A stretch of DNA of 13,968 nt from CAZNNH01 sp964574335 (lineage in GTDB: Bacteria > Acidobacteriota > Vicinamibacteria > Fen-336), in contig CAZNNH010000169.1 of the NCBI GenBank assembly GCA_964574335.1, forward strand, positions 1 to 13,968, written 5' to 3'. This document shows positions 5,935 to 13,913 of this stretch, piece by piece (position 1 is the stretch's first letter; each line of letters begins with the position of its first letter). Below the pieces are notes generated by a model. The model searched no databases. It saw nothing but the letters and a program-made list of their open reading frames with translations, and was not told where the DNA came from. Position numbers and translations under genes: made by a program.

Positions 5935-7012
5935 CGAGCGCCCTCGCCGTCGGCTTGGCCAGCTCCTCGAGCACGCCCTTGATGAGCAGGGGCCAGACCG
6001 TGGTGGCGTCCGCGTGGACCTCGGCGAAGCGCCCCCCCTCGGCCTTCGGGACGAACTTGCCCCACGACACCCCCTCGGCGTAGCTGCACCCGGACAGCCC
6101 TCCCCAGTGGACGGGCTCGGGACAGATCCGCACGCCGTAGGCATAGCGGACCGGCTTGATGCCGGCGCCGAGACGCTCGTTGATCACGTCCACGTAGGGG
6201 CCGACCTCCTGGGCCCAGTTCCGCGGCACGCCTCCGCCGATGGTGAAGATCCCGAGCCGCTCGGCTTCGACGGCCTGGCGGGCAAATCGGTTGAGGTCGA
6301 GGTAGGGGTTGAAGCGGGGTCGGGTGTCGAGCCATCGCTCCGGCCCCTCGGCGCCCTGCGCCGGCGTCCGCCGCATGGCCCAGATGGACAGATCGAGGCC
6401 CAGCTCCGAGTCGGTGAAGGCCGGGATGAAGACCGGGACATCCTTGCGGTAGGCGTTGCAGAGGATGCCCACGGAGTCGCTCTCCGAGAGCAGCCTCCCG
6501 ATCGCCCGACAGACGTCGGAGCTGCACAGCTCCTGGGTCTCGTCGAGGGTGGCCAGCGCCCGTCTGGTGAAGTCCTCGACGTGGTCCAGGTTGCTCTCCA
6601 TCTCCAGCGTGTCGTAGACGCGGTTGTACCCCCGAAGGAAGAGCTCCTGGTCGCTCCACCGCGGGTCGTGCCGGTAGTGCGTGTTTCCGATCGCCTCGGC
6701 GAGGCCGTGGGCCACCAGGGCGCCGGTCGAGACCACCGCCTGCACCATCCCGGAGTCGATCATGGTCGCGACCACGCCGCCCATCTTGGCGATGGTCATG
6801 GCACCCGACAGCGTGAGCACCACGCGACACTCGGGGTCCCGTACCATGGCCAGCGTCACCTCGAAGGCCTCGCCCAGGGCGCGTCCACCGAAGGCGGTCT
6901 TGCCCATGGCTCGCAGCAGATCGGCGAACGTGGTGACTCGGTCGAGGGACAGGCTCTCGAGGGGAATCAGGCCGTCAGCGGCTCCGTCCTTCTGCTGGCG
7001 TGCGCGTTCCAT
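5909..7012 (-). CDS. Deoxyhypusine-synthase-like enzyme (bacterial type)
   Basis: A 367-residue member of the NAD-dependent deoxyhypusine synthase family, which transfers aminobutyl groups from polyamines to a lysine or amine. The C-terminal signature EGVSWGKF retains the lysine (K319) that forms the enzyme-imine intermediate, followed by AEVHADATTVWPLL. The Rossmann-type N-terminal part contains TLSGAMTIAKMGG and VSTGALVAHGLAEAIGN. Where eukaryotic enzymes have GGG..KHH, with a catalytic histidine, this protein has GGGVPRNW (259-266); bacterial homologues also diverge here from my memory of the family. Bacteria lack eIF5A, and some bacterial members make homospermidine, so a role in polyamine synthesis is more likely than protein modification. 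No other polyamine gene is nearby. The ATG at 7012 has AGGA 7 nt upstream. It ends 29 nt before tRNA-Leu(GAG). Confidence 0.88.
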   Translation of the reverse strand: MERARQQKDGAADGLIPLESLSLDRVTTFADLLRAMGKTAFGGRALGEAFEVTLAMVRDPECRVVLTLSGAMTIAKMGGVVATMIDSGMVQAVVSTGALVAHGLAEAIGNTHYRHDPRWSDQELFLRGYNRVYDTLEMESNLDHVEDFTRRALATLDETQELCSSDVCRAIGRLLSESDSVGILCNAYRKDVPVFIPAFTDSELGLDLSIWAMRRTPAQGAEGPERWLDTRPRFNPYLDLNRFARQAVEAERLGIFTIGGGVPRNWAQEVGPYVDVINERLGAGIKPVRYAYGVRICPEPVHWGGLSGCSYAEGVSWGKFVPKAEGGRFAEVHADATTVWPLLIKGVLEELAKPTARALVDRGGGAP

Positions 7013-7018
7013 GAGCGC

Positions 7019-7047
7019 ATCCTATGTGCCCCGCACCGGGCCTGCAA
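7019..7047 (-). promoter_or_regulatory. Promoter-like sequence directly before the deoxyhypusine-synthase-like gene
   Basis: On the minus strand, TTGCAG (7047 to 7042) is followed by 17 nt and TAGGAT (7024 to 7019), and the ATG begins 6 nt later. Such placement puts transcription initiation at or very near the start codon, implying a leaderless message. The AGGA in the -10 box could alternatively serve as a Shine-Dalgarno sequence on read-through transcripts from the kinase gene upstream. Confidence 0.45.
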
Positions 7048-7074
7048 GACCTGGGCCCCGCCCGAGAGGACGCG

Positions 7075-9102
7075 TCAGACGCGGTGGCTCCACAGCCGCA
7101 CGCGGCCGTCGGCCAGCGCCGCCGCGATCCCTCGGCCGCCGTCGAAGGTGGCCACGGCGGCGTAGCTCTCCTCCGAAGGTCCCCAGAGCGTGCCCAGGGG
7201 CGCGCCGGAATGGCGGTCGAACAGATGGACCACGTTCTCCATCGCCACCGCCAGCAGGACCTCGTCGCCGGCGAAGGTGACCCCGGTCGGCGGCCGGCGC
7301 AGCTCGGTGATCTGCCCGACCTCTGACCTCTTGCCCAGGTCGAAGAGCCGGAGGGTCCGGTCGTGGCTGCCCACCACCAGCCGCTGGTTCCCTTCCGCCA
7401 CCAGGAGGCAGACCTGGGCCTCCGGTCCCCGCAGCGTGGCCACCAGGCGTTGGCTCCCCGTGTCGAGCACCCGCAGCAGCCGGTTGGTGTGGCCGGTGAT
7501 CAGGATGCCGCCGTCGGGCGTGTAGGCCACCGCCGTCACCCCCGATGGCTGTCGCAGCAGCTCGCGCCTCGCCTCGCCGTGGGTGGCGGCATCGACGTCC
7601 CACAGCTTGAGGTTTGCGTCGGTCCCGCCCGAGGCGAGGACGCGTCCGTCGGGGGAGAACGACACCGCGCCGACCATGGCCTCGTGCCGCAGACGTACCG
7701 GGTACTCGCGGGCCAGGCCCACGTGCCAGAGGTGCACGCTGCCGTCGACGTGTCCGGAGGCCAGAAGCTCGCCGTCCGGCGAGTAGGCCACGGCGAGGAC
7801 CCGGGCGTCGTGCCCGGCCCGCTGGTGCATCTCCGTGCGTAGTGTGGCCACTCGGGCTCGGGACCGCAGGTTCCAGATCCGGGTCGCCCCGTCCGCGCCC
7901 GCGGTCGCCAGCAGCTCTCCGCTCGGGCAGAGACAGGCGGCTTGGACCGCTGGCGGCTCGCCGAAGGTACCCAGGTCCTCGAAAGCCGAGCTTCCTCGGC
8001 GGCGCACCAGCTCCGAGGTCACCTGGGGGAGCTCTGGGGTCGGGCTCGGACCGATCACGGTCGTCGGCGGGATCGCTTCGGCGTCCGTCACCGTAGGGGC
8101 CTCTTCCAGGCGCTCTTCGAGCGACCGCACGAGCGCCGCCACCCCGGCTCGGGAGGGCTCGAGGGCCTGGGCCCGGCGCGCCGCCTCGAGGGCTCGCTCG
8201 AGGTCGTTGTCCCCCAGGAGCCGCTCTGCCTCGGCCAGGCTCTCCTCGCAGGCTCGGGCCCGCTCGGCGGGCCCGAGCTGCGGCTTTGACGGGCCCGAGA
8301 GCCCCGCCGCCGCCTCCAGCGCGGCCGCCATCTCGGCGAGGTCCTGGTAACGCTCGGAAGGGGCCTTTCTGAGGGCCCGCTCGATCACCTCGACGACCGC
8401 CGGCGTCGCCCCGAGCGAGTCGGCGTCCAGGGGCTCCAGTGGCTCCCTGACGATCCGGTAGATCAGGGCCGGGATGGTGTCGGCTCGGAACGGGCAGCGG
8501 CCGGCCAGCAGCTCGAAGAGCACCACCCCGACCGACCACATGTCGGCCCGATGGTCCACCGTCCCGTCCACCAGCGACTCGGGGGCAACGTAGCTGGGGG
8601 TCCCCAGCACCAGGCCGGTCTGGGTCATCTTGGAGTCGGCCAGCCGCGCGATCCCGAAGTCCACCAGCTTCACCGAAGAGTCGCGGAGGACACGGACGTT
8701 GGCGGGCTTGATGTCGCGATGGATCACCCCGCGCTTGTGGGCAAAGTCCAGCGCCAGGCAGACGTCCATCACCATGCGCAGCCGCTGTCCCAGCGGGAAC
8801 CGCTCCCGCCGGGCGACCACCTGGGCCAGGTCAAACCCCTCGCACAGCTCCATGGCGATGAACGGCTGGCCCTCGACCTGGCCCAGCTCGTAGATGGTGA
8901 CGATGTGCGGGTGCTGGAGTCGTGCCGCCGCCCGGGCCTCGCGCTGGAAGCGGAGAAGCGCCTCGGGCCGGGAAAGGAGGCTGGCGGAGACGGTCTTGAG
9001 GGCCACCTCGCGGTCGAGGATCGGGTCCCGAGCCCGATACACGGTCCCCATCGCTCCCTCGCCGAGGCGGGCCAGGATCTCGAACTTCCCGATCTTCTGC
9101 AT
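7075..9102 (-). CDS. Soluble Ser/Thr protein kinase with C-terminal seven-bladed WD40 propeller
   Basis: A 675-residue Hanks-type kinase fused to a WD40 domain. Kinase domain ~6-265: glycine loop GEGAMG (14-19), VALK with K36, HRDIKPAN with D130, K132 and N135, DFG at 148-150, and GTPSYVAPE. All catalytic residues are present, so it should be active. A helical TPR-like linker (~280-335) and a Thr/Pro-rich stretch follow. Seven WD40 blades (~384-675) then end in RIWNL, HLWHV, KLWDV, RVLDT, RLFDL, HLFDR and RLWSH. No transmembrane segment is seen, so it is probably cytosolic, with the propeller serving as a protein-binding platform. The ATG at 9102 starts the homologous region; GCGAGG abuts the start codon and is a poor ribosome-binding site. 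It lies 47 nt downstream of RNase D, likely in the same transcript. Substrates are unknown. Confidence 0.92.
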   Translation of the reverse strand: MQKIGKFEILARLGEGAMGTVYRARDPILDREVALKTVSASLLSRPEALLRFQREARAAARLQHPHIVTIYELGQVEGQPFIAMELCEGFDLAQVVARRERFPLGQRLRMVMDVCLALDFAHKRGVIHRDIKPANVRVLRDSSVKLVDFGIARLADSKMTQTGLVLGTPSYVAPESLVDGTVDHRADMWSVGVVLFELLAGRCPFRADTIPALIYRIVREPLEPLDADSLGATPAVVEVIERALRKAPSERYQDLAEMAAALEAAAGLSGPSKPQLGPAERARACEESLAEAERLLGDNDLERALEAARRAQALEPSRAGVAALVRSLEERLEEAPTVTDAEAIPPTTVIGPSPTPELPQVTSELVRRRGSSAFEDLGTFGEPPAVQAACLCPSGELLATAGADGATRIWNLRSRARVATLRTEMHQRAGHDARVLAVAYSPDGELLASGHVDGSVHLWHVGLAREYPVRLRHEAMVGAVSFSPDGRVLASGGTDANLKLWDVDAATHGEARRELLRQPSGVTAVAYTPDGGILITGHTNRLLRVLDTGSQRLVATLRGPEAQVCLLVAEGNQRLVVGSHDRTLRLFDLGKRSEVGQITELRRPPTGVTFAGDEVLLAVAMENVVHLFDRHSGAPLGTLWGPSEESYAAVATFDGGRGIAAALADGRVRLWSHRV

Positions 9103-9149
9103 CCTCGCCGCGGACCATGATACGCGCCCGCCGCAGGACCGGGAGCCGC

Positions 9150-10277
9150 TCAGGTGGTCGAAAGCGCCGAAAGCAGCCCGTCGCCGAAGGCCTCGACCCG
9201 CCACCGCCTCAGGCCGGCGATGGCGAGGAGCTGGTCGCGGTCACGGGGCTCGGCCTGCGCCACCCGCTCGAGCAACCGCTGCGGCAGCACCACGGAGACG
9301 TCGAGGTCGATGCGGGCGGCGGTCTCCTGGCGCCAGCGGCGGAGCGAGGAGACGGCGCGGGCGGCGGCCTCGGTCAGCTCCGGTCGTTGCCGACGGGGTG
9401 GCTCGGGGAGCTCCCCAGGCGGCAGCGCCAACGCGGCGGCCACCGCGGAGACCACCTCGTCCGCTCGGGCGCGGGCTCGGGGCGTCAGGCCCGGCAGGCG
9501 CCGAAGCTCGGCGGCGGCTCGCGGCGGCTTGCGCGCCAGCTCCAGCAGCCGCTCGTTGGCGAGCACGTGAAAGGCCGGTCGGTCCACGGCCGCGGCGACC
9601 CGCTCCCGCCACTCGCAGAGCGCGCGCAGCACGGCCAGGCCTCGCCGGTCGAGACGTCCGGCTCCCTTGATGCGGAGGAAGGCGTCCGGGGCGCTGCCCT
9701 GGCGGGCGGCGGGGAGCGCCTGAACCGCCGCGTTCTCCTCCTCCACCCACGACAGGCGTCCCAGGACCCGCAGGCGCTCGCTGAGCCGACGGTGGAGCTC
9801 GATCAGGTGGGTGACGTCGGCGATCGCGTAGGCCTCCTGCCGCGGGCTGAGCGGCCGCCGCGACCAGTCGTCCCGCTGGTTGGCCTTGGACAGCTCGAGA
9901 CCCAGCTCGCGACGGACCACCGCCTGCAGGCCGATCTCCGGCCAGCCGAGGAACCGGGCCGCCAGCATGGTGTCGAAGATGGAGGCGAGCTCGAAGCCGA
10001 AGTCGCGCTTGAGGATCGAGACGTCGTAGTCGGCGCCGTGAAGGACCTTGACGGTCGAAGCCGCGGCGAAGAGCGGCGCCAGCGGTGAGAGGTCCCGGAC
10101 GGAGAGCGGGTCGACCAGCCAGGCCCCGCCGTCCTCCGACGAGATCTGCAGCAGGCAGACCTTGGTGAAGTAGTGGTGGAGGCTGTCGGCCTCGCTGTCG
10201 ACGGCCACCGCGCCGCTGCCCTCCAGCCGCAAGGCCAGGTCACACAGCGCCTGCGGGTCGCGGATCCAGCTCGTCAA
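9150..10277 (-). CDS. rnd: Ribonuclease D (3'-5' exoribonuclease)
   Basis: A DEDD-family exonuclease that trims RNA 3' ends, including tRNA precursors. The three exo motifs are present: VAVDSEAD (D27, E29), HGADYDVSIL (D85 region) and YAIADVTHL (Y150, D154). A first HRDC domain spans ~195-265 (FLRIKGAGRLDRRGLAVLRAL) and a second lies at ~300-370. With the chosen TTG start the protein is 375 residues, the same length as E. coli RNase D. TTG at 10277 overlaps the mazG stop as TTGA and has GGAG 8 nt upstream. An in-frame GTG at 10310 would add 11 residues that look like out-of-frame mazG sequence, so I consider it less likely. It is translationally coupled to mazG and upstream of the WD40 kinase. 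The two tRNA-Leu genes in this cluster are natural potential substrates. Confidence 0.92.
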   Translation of the reverse strand: MTSWIRDPQALCDLALRLEGSGAVAVDSEADSLHHYFTKVCLLQISSEDGGAWLVDPLSVRDLSPLAPLFAAASTVKVLHGADYDVSILKRDFGFELASIFDTMLAARFLGWPEIGLQAVVRRELGLELSKANQRDDWSRRPLSPRQEAYAIADVTHLIELHRRLSERLRVLGRLSWVEEENAAVQALPAARQGSAPDAFLRIKGAGRLDRRGLAVLRALCEWRERVAAAVDRPAFHVLANERLLELARKPPRAAAELRRLPGLTPRARARADEVVSAVAAALALPPGELPEPPRRQRPELTEAAARAVSSLRRWRQETAARIDLDVSVVLPQRLLERVAQAEPRDRDQLLAIAGLRRWRVEAFGDGLLSALSTT

Positions 10278-11104
10278 CCGCGCCGCTCCAGCTCCTTGGC
10301 TTCCTCCCACAAGGCATCCATCTCCTCGAGGCTCGAGTCGGCCGGGGCCCGGCCTCGCTCGCGCAGCCGGCGCTCGACGTGGCCGAAGCGCCGGCGGAAC
10401 TTGCGGTTGGTCGCCTTGAGGGCGCTCTCCGGGTCGACGCCGTGCAGTCGCGCCAGGTTGACGGCGGCGAAGAGCAGGTCGCCCACCTCCTCCGCCACCT
10501 GCTTCCCGTCGCCGCCCTCGAGGGCGGCGGCTTTCTGGTACTCGGCGATCTCCTCGTGCAGCTTCTCGAGCACGGCGGCGGCGTCGGGCCAGTCGAAGCC
10601 CACCCGAGAGACCTTGGTGGTCATCTGGAAGGCCTCCATCACCGCGGGGACGCCGCGCGAGACCGAGTCGAGCATCGACCCCGGGGGGGCGTCTTGCGCC
10701 ACTTTCTCGGCCCGCTCGGCCGCCTTGATCGCCTCCCAGTTGCGCAGCACCTCGCCGGAGCTCTTCGCCTCATCGTCGCCGAAGACGTGGGGGTGGCGGC
10801 GGTGCATCTTGGCCACCACCCGATCGATCACGTCGGCGACGTCGAAGCGGTCCTGCTCGGCCGCGATCTGGCTGTGGAAGACGGCCTGGAGCAGCAGGTC
10901 GCCGAGCTCGCCGGCCAGCTCGTCGTCGTCTCCGGCGTCGATGGCCTCGACCACCTCGTAGGCCTCTTCGAGCGTCATGGGCTTGAGGCTCTCGTGGGTC
11001 TGCTCGCGGTCCCAGGGACATCCACCGGGCGCGCGCAGCCGCGCGATCAGCTCCACCAGCCCGTCGAAGCGTACACCGGCTCTCTTGGGTGCCTCGTCTG
11101 ACAT
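10274..11104 (-). CDS. mazG: Nucleoside triphosphate pyrophosphohydrolase MazG
   Basis: An all-alpha NTP pyrophosphohydrolase that hydrolyses (d)NTPs to NMPs and pyrophosphate, thought to cleanse nucleotide pools and, in E. coli, to modulate (p)ppGpp levels. It is 276 residues against 263 in E. coli. Two MazG repeats are visible. The first has LRAPGGCPWDREQTH (23-37), LEEAYEVVEAI with metal-binding glutamates around 46-50, and GELGDLLLQ with D69. The second has EEIAEYQ (184-190) and EEVGDLLF (205-212, D209). The conserved GFDWPD (169-174) joins them. The ATG at 11104 begins with typical family sequence shortly after; there is no Shine-Dalgarno, but TACAAT lies 7 nt upstream, suggesting a leaderless message. 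The 3' end overlaps rnd by 4 nt. Confidence 0.96.
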   Translation of the reverse strand: MSDEAPKRAGVRFDGLVELIARLRAPGGCPWDREQTHESLKPMTLEEAYEVVEAIDAGDDDELAGELGDLLLQAVFHSQIAAEQDRFDVADVIDRVVAKMHRRHPHVFGDDEAKSSGEVLRNWEAIKAAERAEKVAQDAPPGSMLDSVSRGVPAVMEAFQMTTKVSRVGFDWPDAAAVLEKLHEEIAEYQKAAALEGGDGKQVAEEVGDLLFAAVNLARLHGVDPESALKATNRKFRRRFGHVERRLRERGRAPADSSLEEMDALWEEAKELERRG

Positions 11105-11111
11105 GAAGGCT

Positions 11112-11117
11112 ATTGTA
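11112..11117 (-). promoter_or_regulatory. -10-like element for a possibly leaderless mazG message
   Basis: TACAAT on the minus strand (five of six matches to TATAAT) ends 7 nt before the mazG ATG, which puts the expected start site at the A of the start codon. No -35 box of quality is seen at 16-18 nt and no Shine-Dalgarno lies before the ATG. The 37-nt gap to the kinase gene upstream leaves read-through also possible. Confidence 0.4.
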
Positions 11118-11141
11118 GGTCCAGCGCCGGCCGTTGCCGGC

Positions 11142-13886
11142 TCAGTCGAGGATCTCGAGGAGCCAGACGTTGCCGCTGGTCTCGGCCAGCTCGTAGACGA
11201 TCTCGTGGCCGTCCGGCGACCAGGCCGGATAGCGGACGTAGACGTCGGGGCGGGCGTAGTGGGTGAGCTGGTGCTCGGCGCCTCCCTGGGTCGACACCCA
11301 GTAGATGTTCCAGAAGCCGTCTCGCAGCCCACCGAACGCGATCCGCTGGCCCTCCGGCGAGAAGCTGTAGGCCCAGCTCTGTCCGGGGGCCTCTGTGAGC
11401 GGCTTCAGGGCGCCGGTCTGCGCGTCCACCACCACCACCTGTGAGTCCCGCCCCCGGCGCATCTGGGCCGCGATCGACCGGCCGTCGGGCGACCAGACGG
11501 GGTAGGCCACCGACTCCTCGTCGAAGGTGATCTGGCGGGGGGGATCCCCTCTGACGTCCTCGACCCAGAGGTTGATCGTCTCGCCACCCTCTCGGGACCC
11601 GAAGGCGAACCGGTCCCCCTGGGCGGAGAGCCGGGGGAACTCGAGGCGCTGGTCGATCGGGCAGAGAAGCGAGCGGGAGCGTCGGGCCAGATCGACGGTG
11701 TAGAGCCCACGGTGGCCGTCTCCGAAGGAGAAGAATGCCACCGAGGTCCCTCCGGCGACGAAGCTCGGCAGGCTGTCGACCGCAGGGTCGGTGGCCACCG
11801 GCTGGGGGTTGCGGCCGTCGCGGTCCATCAGCCAGACGTCCGGGTTGGTTCCCGACTGCCAGCGCTCGAACACGATCCGGCGGCCATCAGGAGAGAACGC
11901 CGGCCGGCTGTTGCGACCGGTCTCGGCCGTCAACGGCACCGGTTGGCCGACGGGGCGACCGGCGTCGTCCAGCTCGAGGCGGAACAGGTTGCTGGCCATG
12001 GTGAGGGCGCAGTAGGCCATCCGGCCGTCCGCGGAGCGCGCCAGGTGCCGCACCGCCCCGGCCGTCACCGTCGACACCCGCCGCGGCTCGCCCTCGGCGC
12101 CGCCGGTCCGCGGCGAGAAGCCCACCCGGAAGACGCCGTGGTCCCCGCTGGGCAGGATCGCCGAGTAGGAGAGGGCGCGGCCGTCCTGGTCGAAGACCGG
12201 GTCGAAGAGCTGCTGTCCGTCCACCAGCCGCTTCAGGCCCGACCCGTCGGGCCGCACCGACCAGAGCGAGGCTGTCTGCCGTCCGAAGGCCCCGAAGACG
12301 ATGTGGCTCCCGTCCGGCGACCAGGTGGGCGTCCCGTGGCCGCCCGGCGGCTCGCCGGGGTGGGTCAGGGGCCGAGGCTCCCCGCCGGAAGACGCCACGA
12401 TCCACAGAGACGAAGGGGAGCTGGCGGGGCTGGCGTTGGCGGCCAGCACCTCTACCGCGTCGGACTGGAAGGCCAACTGGTGGCCATCGGGGGACCAGGT
12501 GGGGTGGGAGCCGAAGCCGGTCAGGCGGGCCGGCTGGCCACCCTGGGCCGGCAGGGTCCAGATCCCGCCGTGCCGTTTCGAGTGGTAGGCCAGCCGGGAG
12601 CCGTCGGGCGACCAGGCCGGCTGCAGGTTCTCGCCGTCGTCGTCGGTCAGCTCTCGCTCGGGGGCCGCCGGCTCGACGCCCCGGACGTAGAGCTGGAAGT
12701 GGCCGCTGCGGTTGGAGGAGAAGGCCAGGCTGCGGCCGTCCGGCGCGAAGGCGGGGAAGAGGTCGAGACCCCGCGAGGTGGTGAGCTGGACGGTGCGGGC
12801 CATCAGGCTGTCGCGGGACCGATAGGGCCACCTCCCGATCGAGAGACCGAAGAGGACCACGATGACGGCCAGGGTCAGCCAGGTGACCGGCCGGCGGACC
12901 GAGGCGTCGCGCCGCGCCCGCAGCGCGGCGAGGACGTCCTCCGCGGACGCGAACCGCCGCTTGGGGTCGCGTTCGAGACAGCGCAGGATCACTGACTCCC
13001 ACCGCGGGTCGATCCCAGGGACGTGCTCGCGCGGCGGCGTGGGGGGGGCGCGGAGCCGCTTGAGCGCGGCCTGGTGCGGGGTGTCGCCGGCGAACGGCAG
13101 CTTCCCGGTGAGCATCTCGTAGATCACGATGCCCAGGGAGTAGATGTCCGCGGCGGCGGTGACGGCCTCGCCGGCCACCTGCTCGGGCGCCATATAGGTG
13201 GGCGTGCCCAGCTTGGGCCCGTCTCTCTGGCTCTCGACGTCGGGCCGTCTCCAGGCGGCCAGGCCGAAGTCCGTGATCACCACCCGGCTTCGGACCGCGT
13301 CGCTAGCGACCAGGGTGACGTTCGAGCTCTTGAGGTCCCGGTGCATGATCCCGGCATGGTGCGCGGCGGCCAGTCCGGCGCCGATCTGCTCCACGATCGG
13401 CCAGGCCTGGTCCGTGGACAGCGGCCCCTTGCGGGCCAGCCGATCCGCCAGGTTCTCGCCCTCGAGCAGCTCCATGGTGAGGAAGGCGACGCCCGTGCGC
13501 TCGTCGCCCTCGGCCGCCGGCTGGTGGCGGAAGACGTCGAAGATCCGACAGACGTTCGGGTGGGTCACCCGCCGCGCCAACTGGACCTCGAGGCGGAAGC
13601 GCTCGACCATCTCGCCGTCGTCCGCCAGCGGCGAGCGCACCATCTTGAGGGCCACCCGCTCGCGCAGCTCGAGGTCCTCGGCTTCGTAGACCTCGCCCAT
13701 CCCACCCCGGGCGATGAAGCGCACGATTCGGAAGCGCCCGGCGAGCAGGGCCCCCTGCGCGAAACGCGGGGCCGAGGCGGGACGCCAGCCCTCACCCAGA
13801 TCCGCCGAGGTGGGCGCCGAGTCCACCGGCTCCGGATCGGGGGCCGGCACCTTGGGTTCTTCGCTCTGGTCCCCAGGAGGCGACAT
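11142..13886 (-). CDS. Transmembrane Ser/Thr protein kinase with TolB-type PD40 repeats
   Basis: A 914-residue Hanks-type kinase. A Pro-rich N-terminal tail (1-45) precedes the kinase domain (~50-325): GGMGEVY, VALK with K81, HRDLKSSN with D184, DFG at 206-208 and GTPTYMAPE. One transmembrane helix lies at ~334-352. The C-terminal part (~366-914) should be extracytoplasmic and contains about twelve SPDG-type PD40/TolB repeats (for example PAFAPDG, PAWSPDG, PTWSPDG), enough for two six-bladed propellers. The layout is typical of Acidobacteriota: an outside sensor or scaffold coupled to an inside kinase. The frame opens 19 codons earlier, but that part is tRNA sequence read as protein, so ATG 13886 is used. 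GAGG near 13893-13896 lies in a hairpin. The gene begins 27 nt after tRNA-Leu(CAA) and may be cotranscribed with it. The ligand and substrates are unknown. Confidence 0.93.
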   Translation of the reverse strand: MSPPGDQSEEPKVPAPDPEPVDSAPTSADLGEGWRPASAPRFAQGALLAGRFRIVRFIARGGMGEVYEAEDLELRERVALKMVRSPLADDGEMVERFRLEVQLARRVTHPNVCRIFDVFRHQPAAEGDERTGVAFLTMELLEGENLADRLARKGPLSTDQAWPIVEQIGAGLAAAHHAGIMHRDLKSSNVTLVASDAVRSRVVITDFGLAAWRRPDVESQRDGPKLGTPTYMAPEQVAGEAVTAAADIYSLGIVIYEMLTGKLPFAGDTPHQAALKRLRAPPTPPREHVPGIDPRWESVILRCLERDPKRRFASAEDVLAALRARRDASVRRPVTWLTLAVIVVLFGLSIGRWPYRSRDSLMARTVQLTTSRGLDLFPAFAPDGRSLAFSSNRSGHFQLYVRGVEPAAPERELTDDDGENLQPAWSPDGSRLAYHSKRHGGIWTLPAQGGQPARLTGFGSHPTWSPDGHQLAFQSDAVEVLAANASPASSPSSLWIVASSGGEPRPLTHPGEPPGGHGTPTWSPDGSHIVFGAFGRQTASLWSVRPDGSGLKRLVDGQQLFDPVFDQDGRALSYSAILPSGDHGVFRVGFSPRTGGAEGEPRRVSTVTAGAVRHLARSADGRMAYCALTMASNLFRLELDDAGRPVGQPVPLTAETGRNSRPAFSPDGRRIVFERWQSGTNPDVWLMDRDGRNPQPVATDPAVDSLPSFVAGGTSVAFFSFGDGHRGLYTVDLARRSRSLLCPIDQRLEFPRLSAQGDRFAFGSREGGETINLWVEDVRGDPPRQITFDEESVAYPVWSPDGRSIAAQMRRGRDSQVVVVDAQTGALKPLTEAPGQSWAYSFSPEGQRIAFGGLRDGFWNIYWVSTQGGAEHQLTHYARPDVYVRYPAWSPDGHEIVYELAETSGNVWLLEILD

Positions 13887-13889
13887 GGC

Positions 13890-13905
13890 GTCGAGGCACC
13901 TCGAC
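13890..13905 (-). other. Hairpin between tRNA-Leu(CAA) and the kinase start
   Basis: GTCGAGG and CCTCGAC form a perfect 7-bp inverted repeat separated by 2 nt (5-6 bp with a realistic loop), between the tRNA CCA end and the kinase ATG 3 nt further on. No T-run follows, so it is not a standard terminator. It may mark tRNA trailer processing or mask the ribosome-binding site of the kinase gene. Confidence 0.35.
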
Positions 13906-13913
13906 GGGTGAGC

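Noticed and set aside
11712..12995. Plus-strand 427-residue open frame
   Set aside because: It is antisense to the PD40 repeats of the kinase, and its sequence repeats reflect those repeats.
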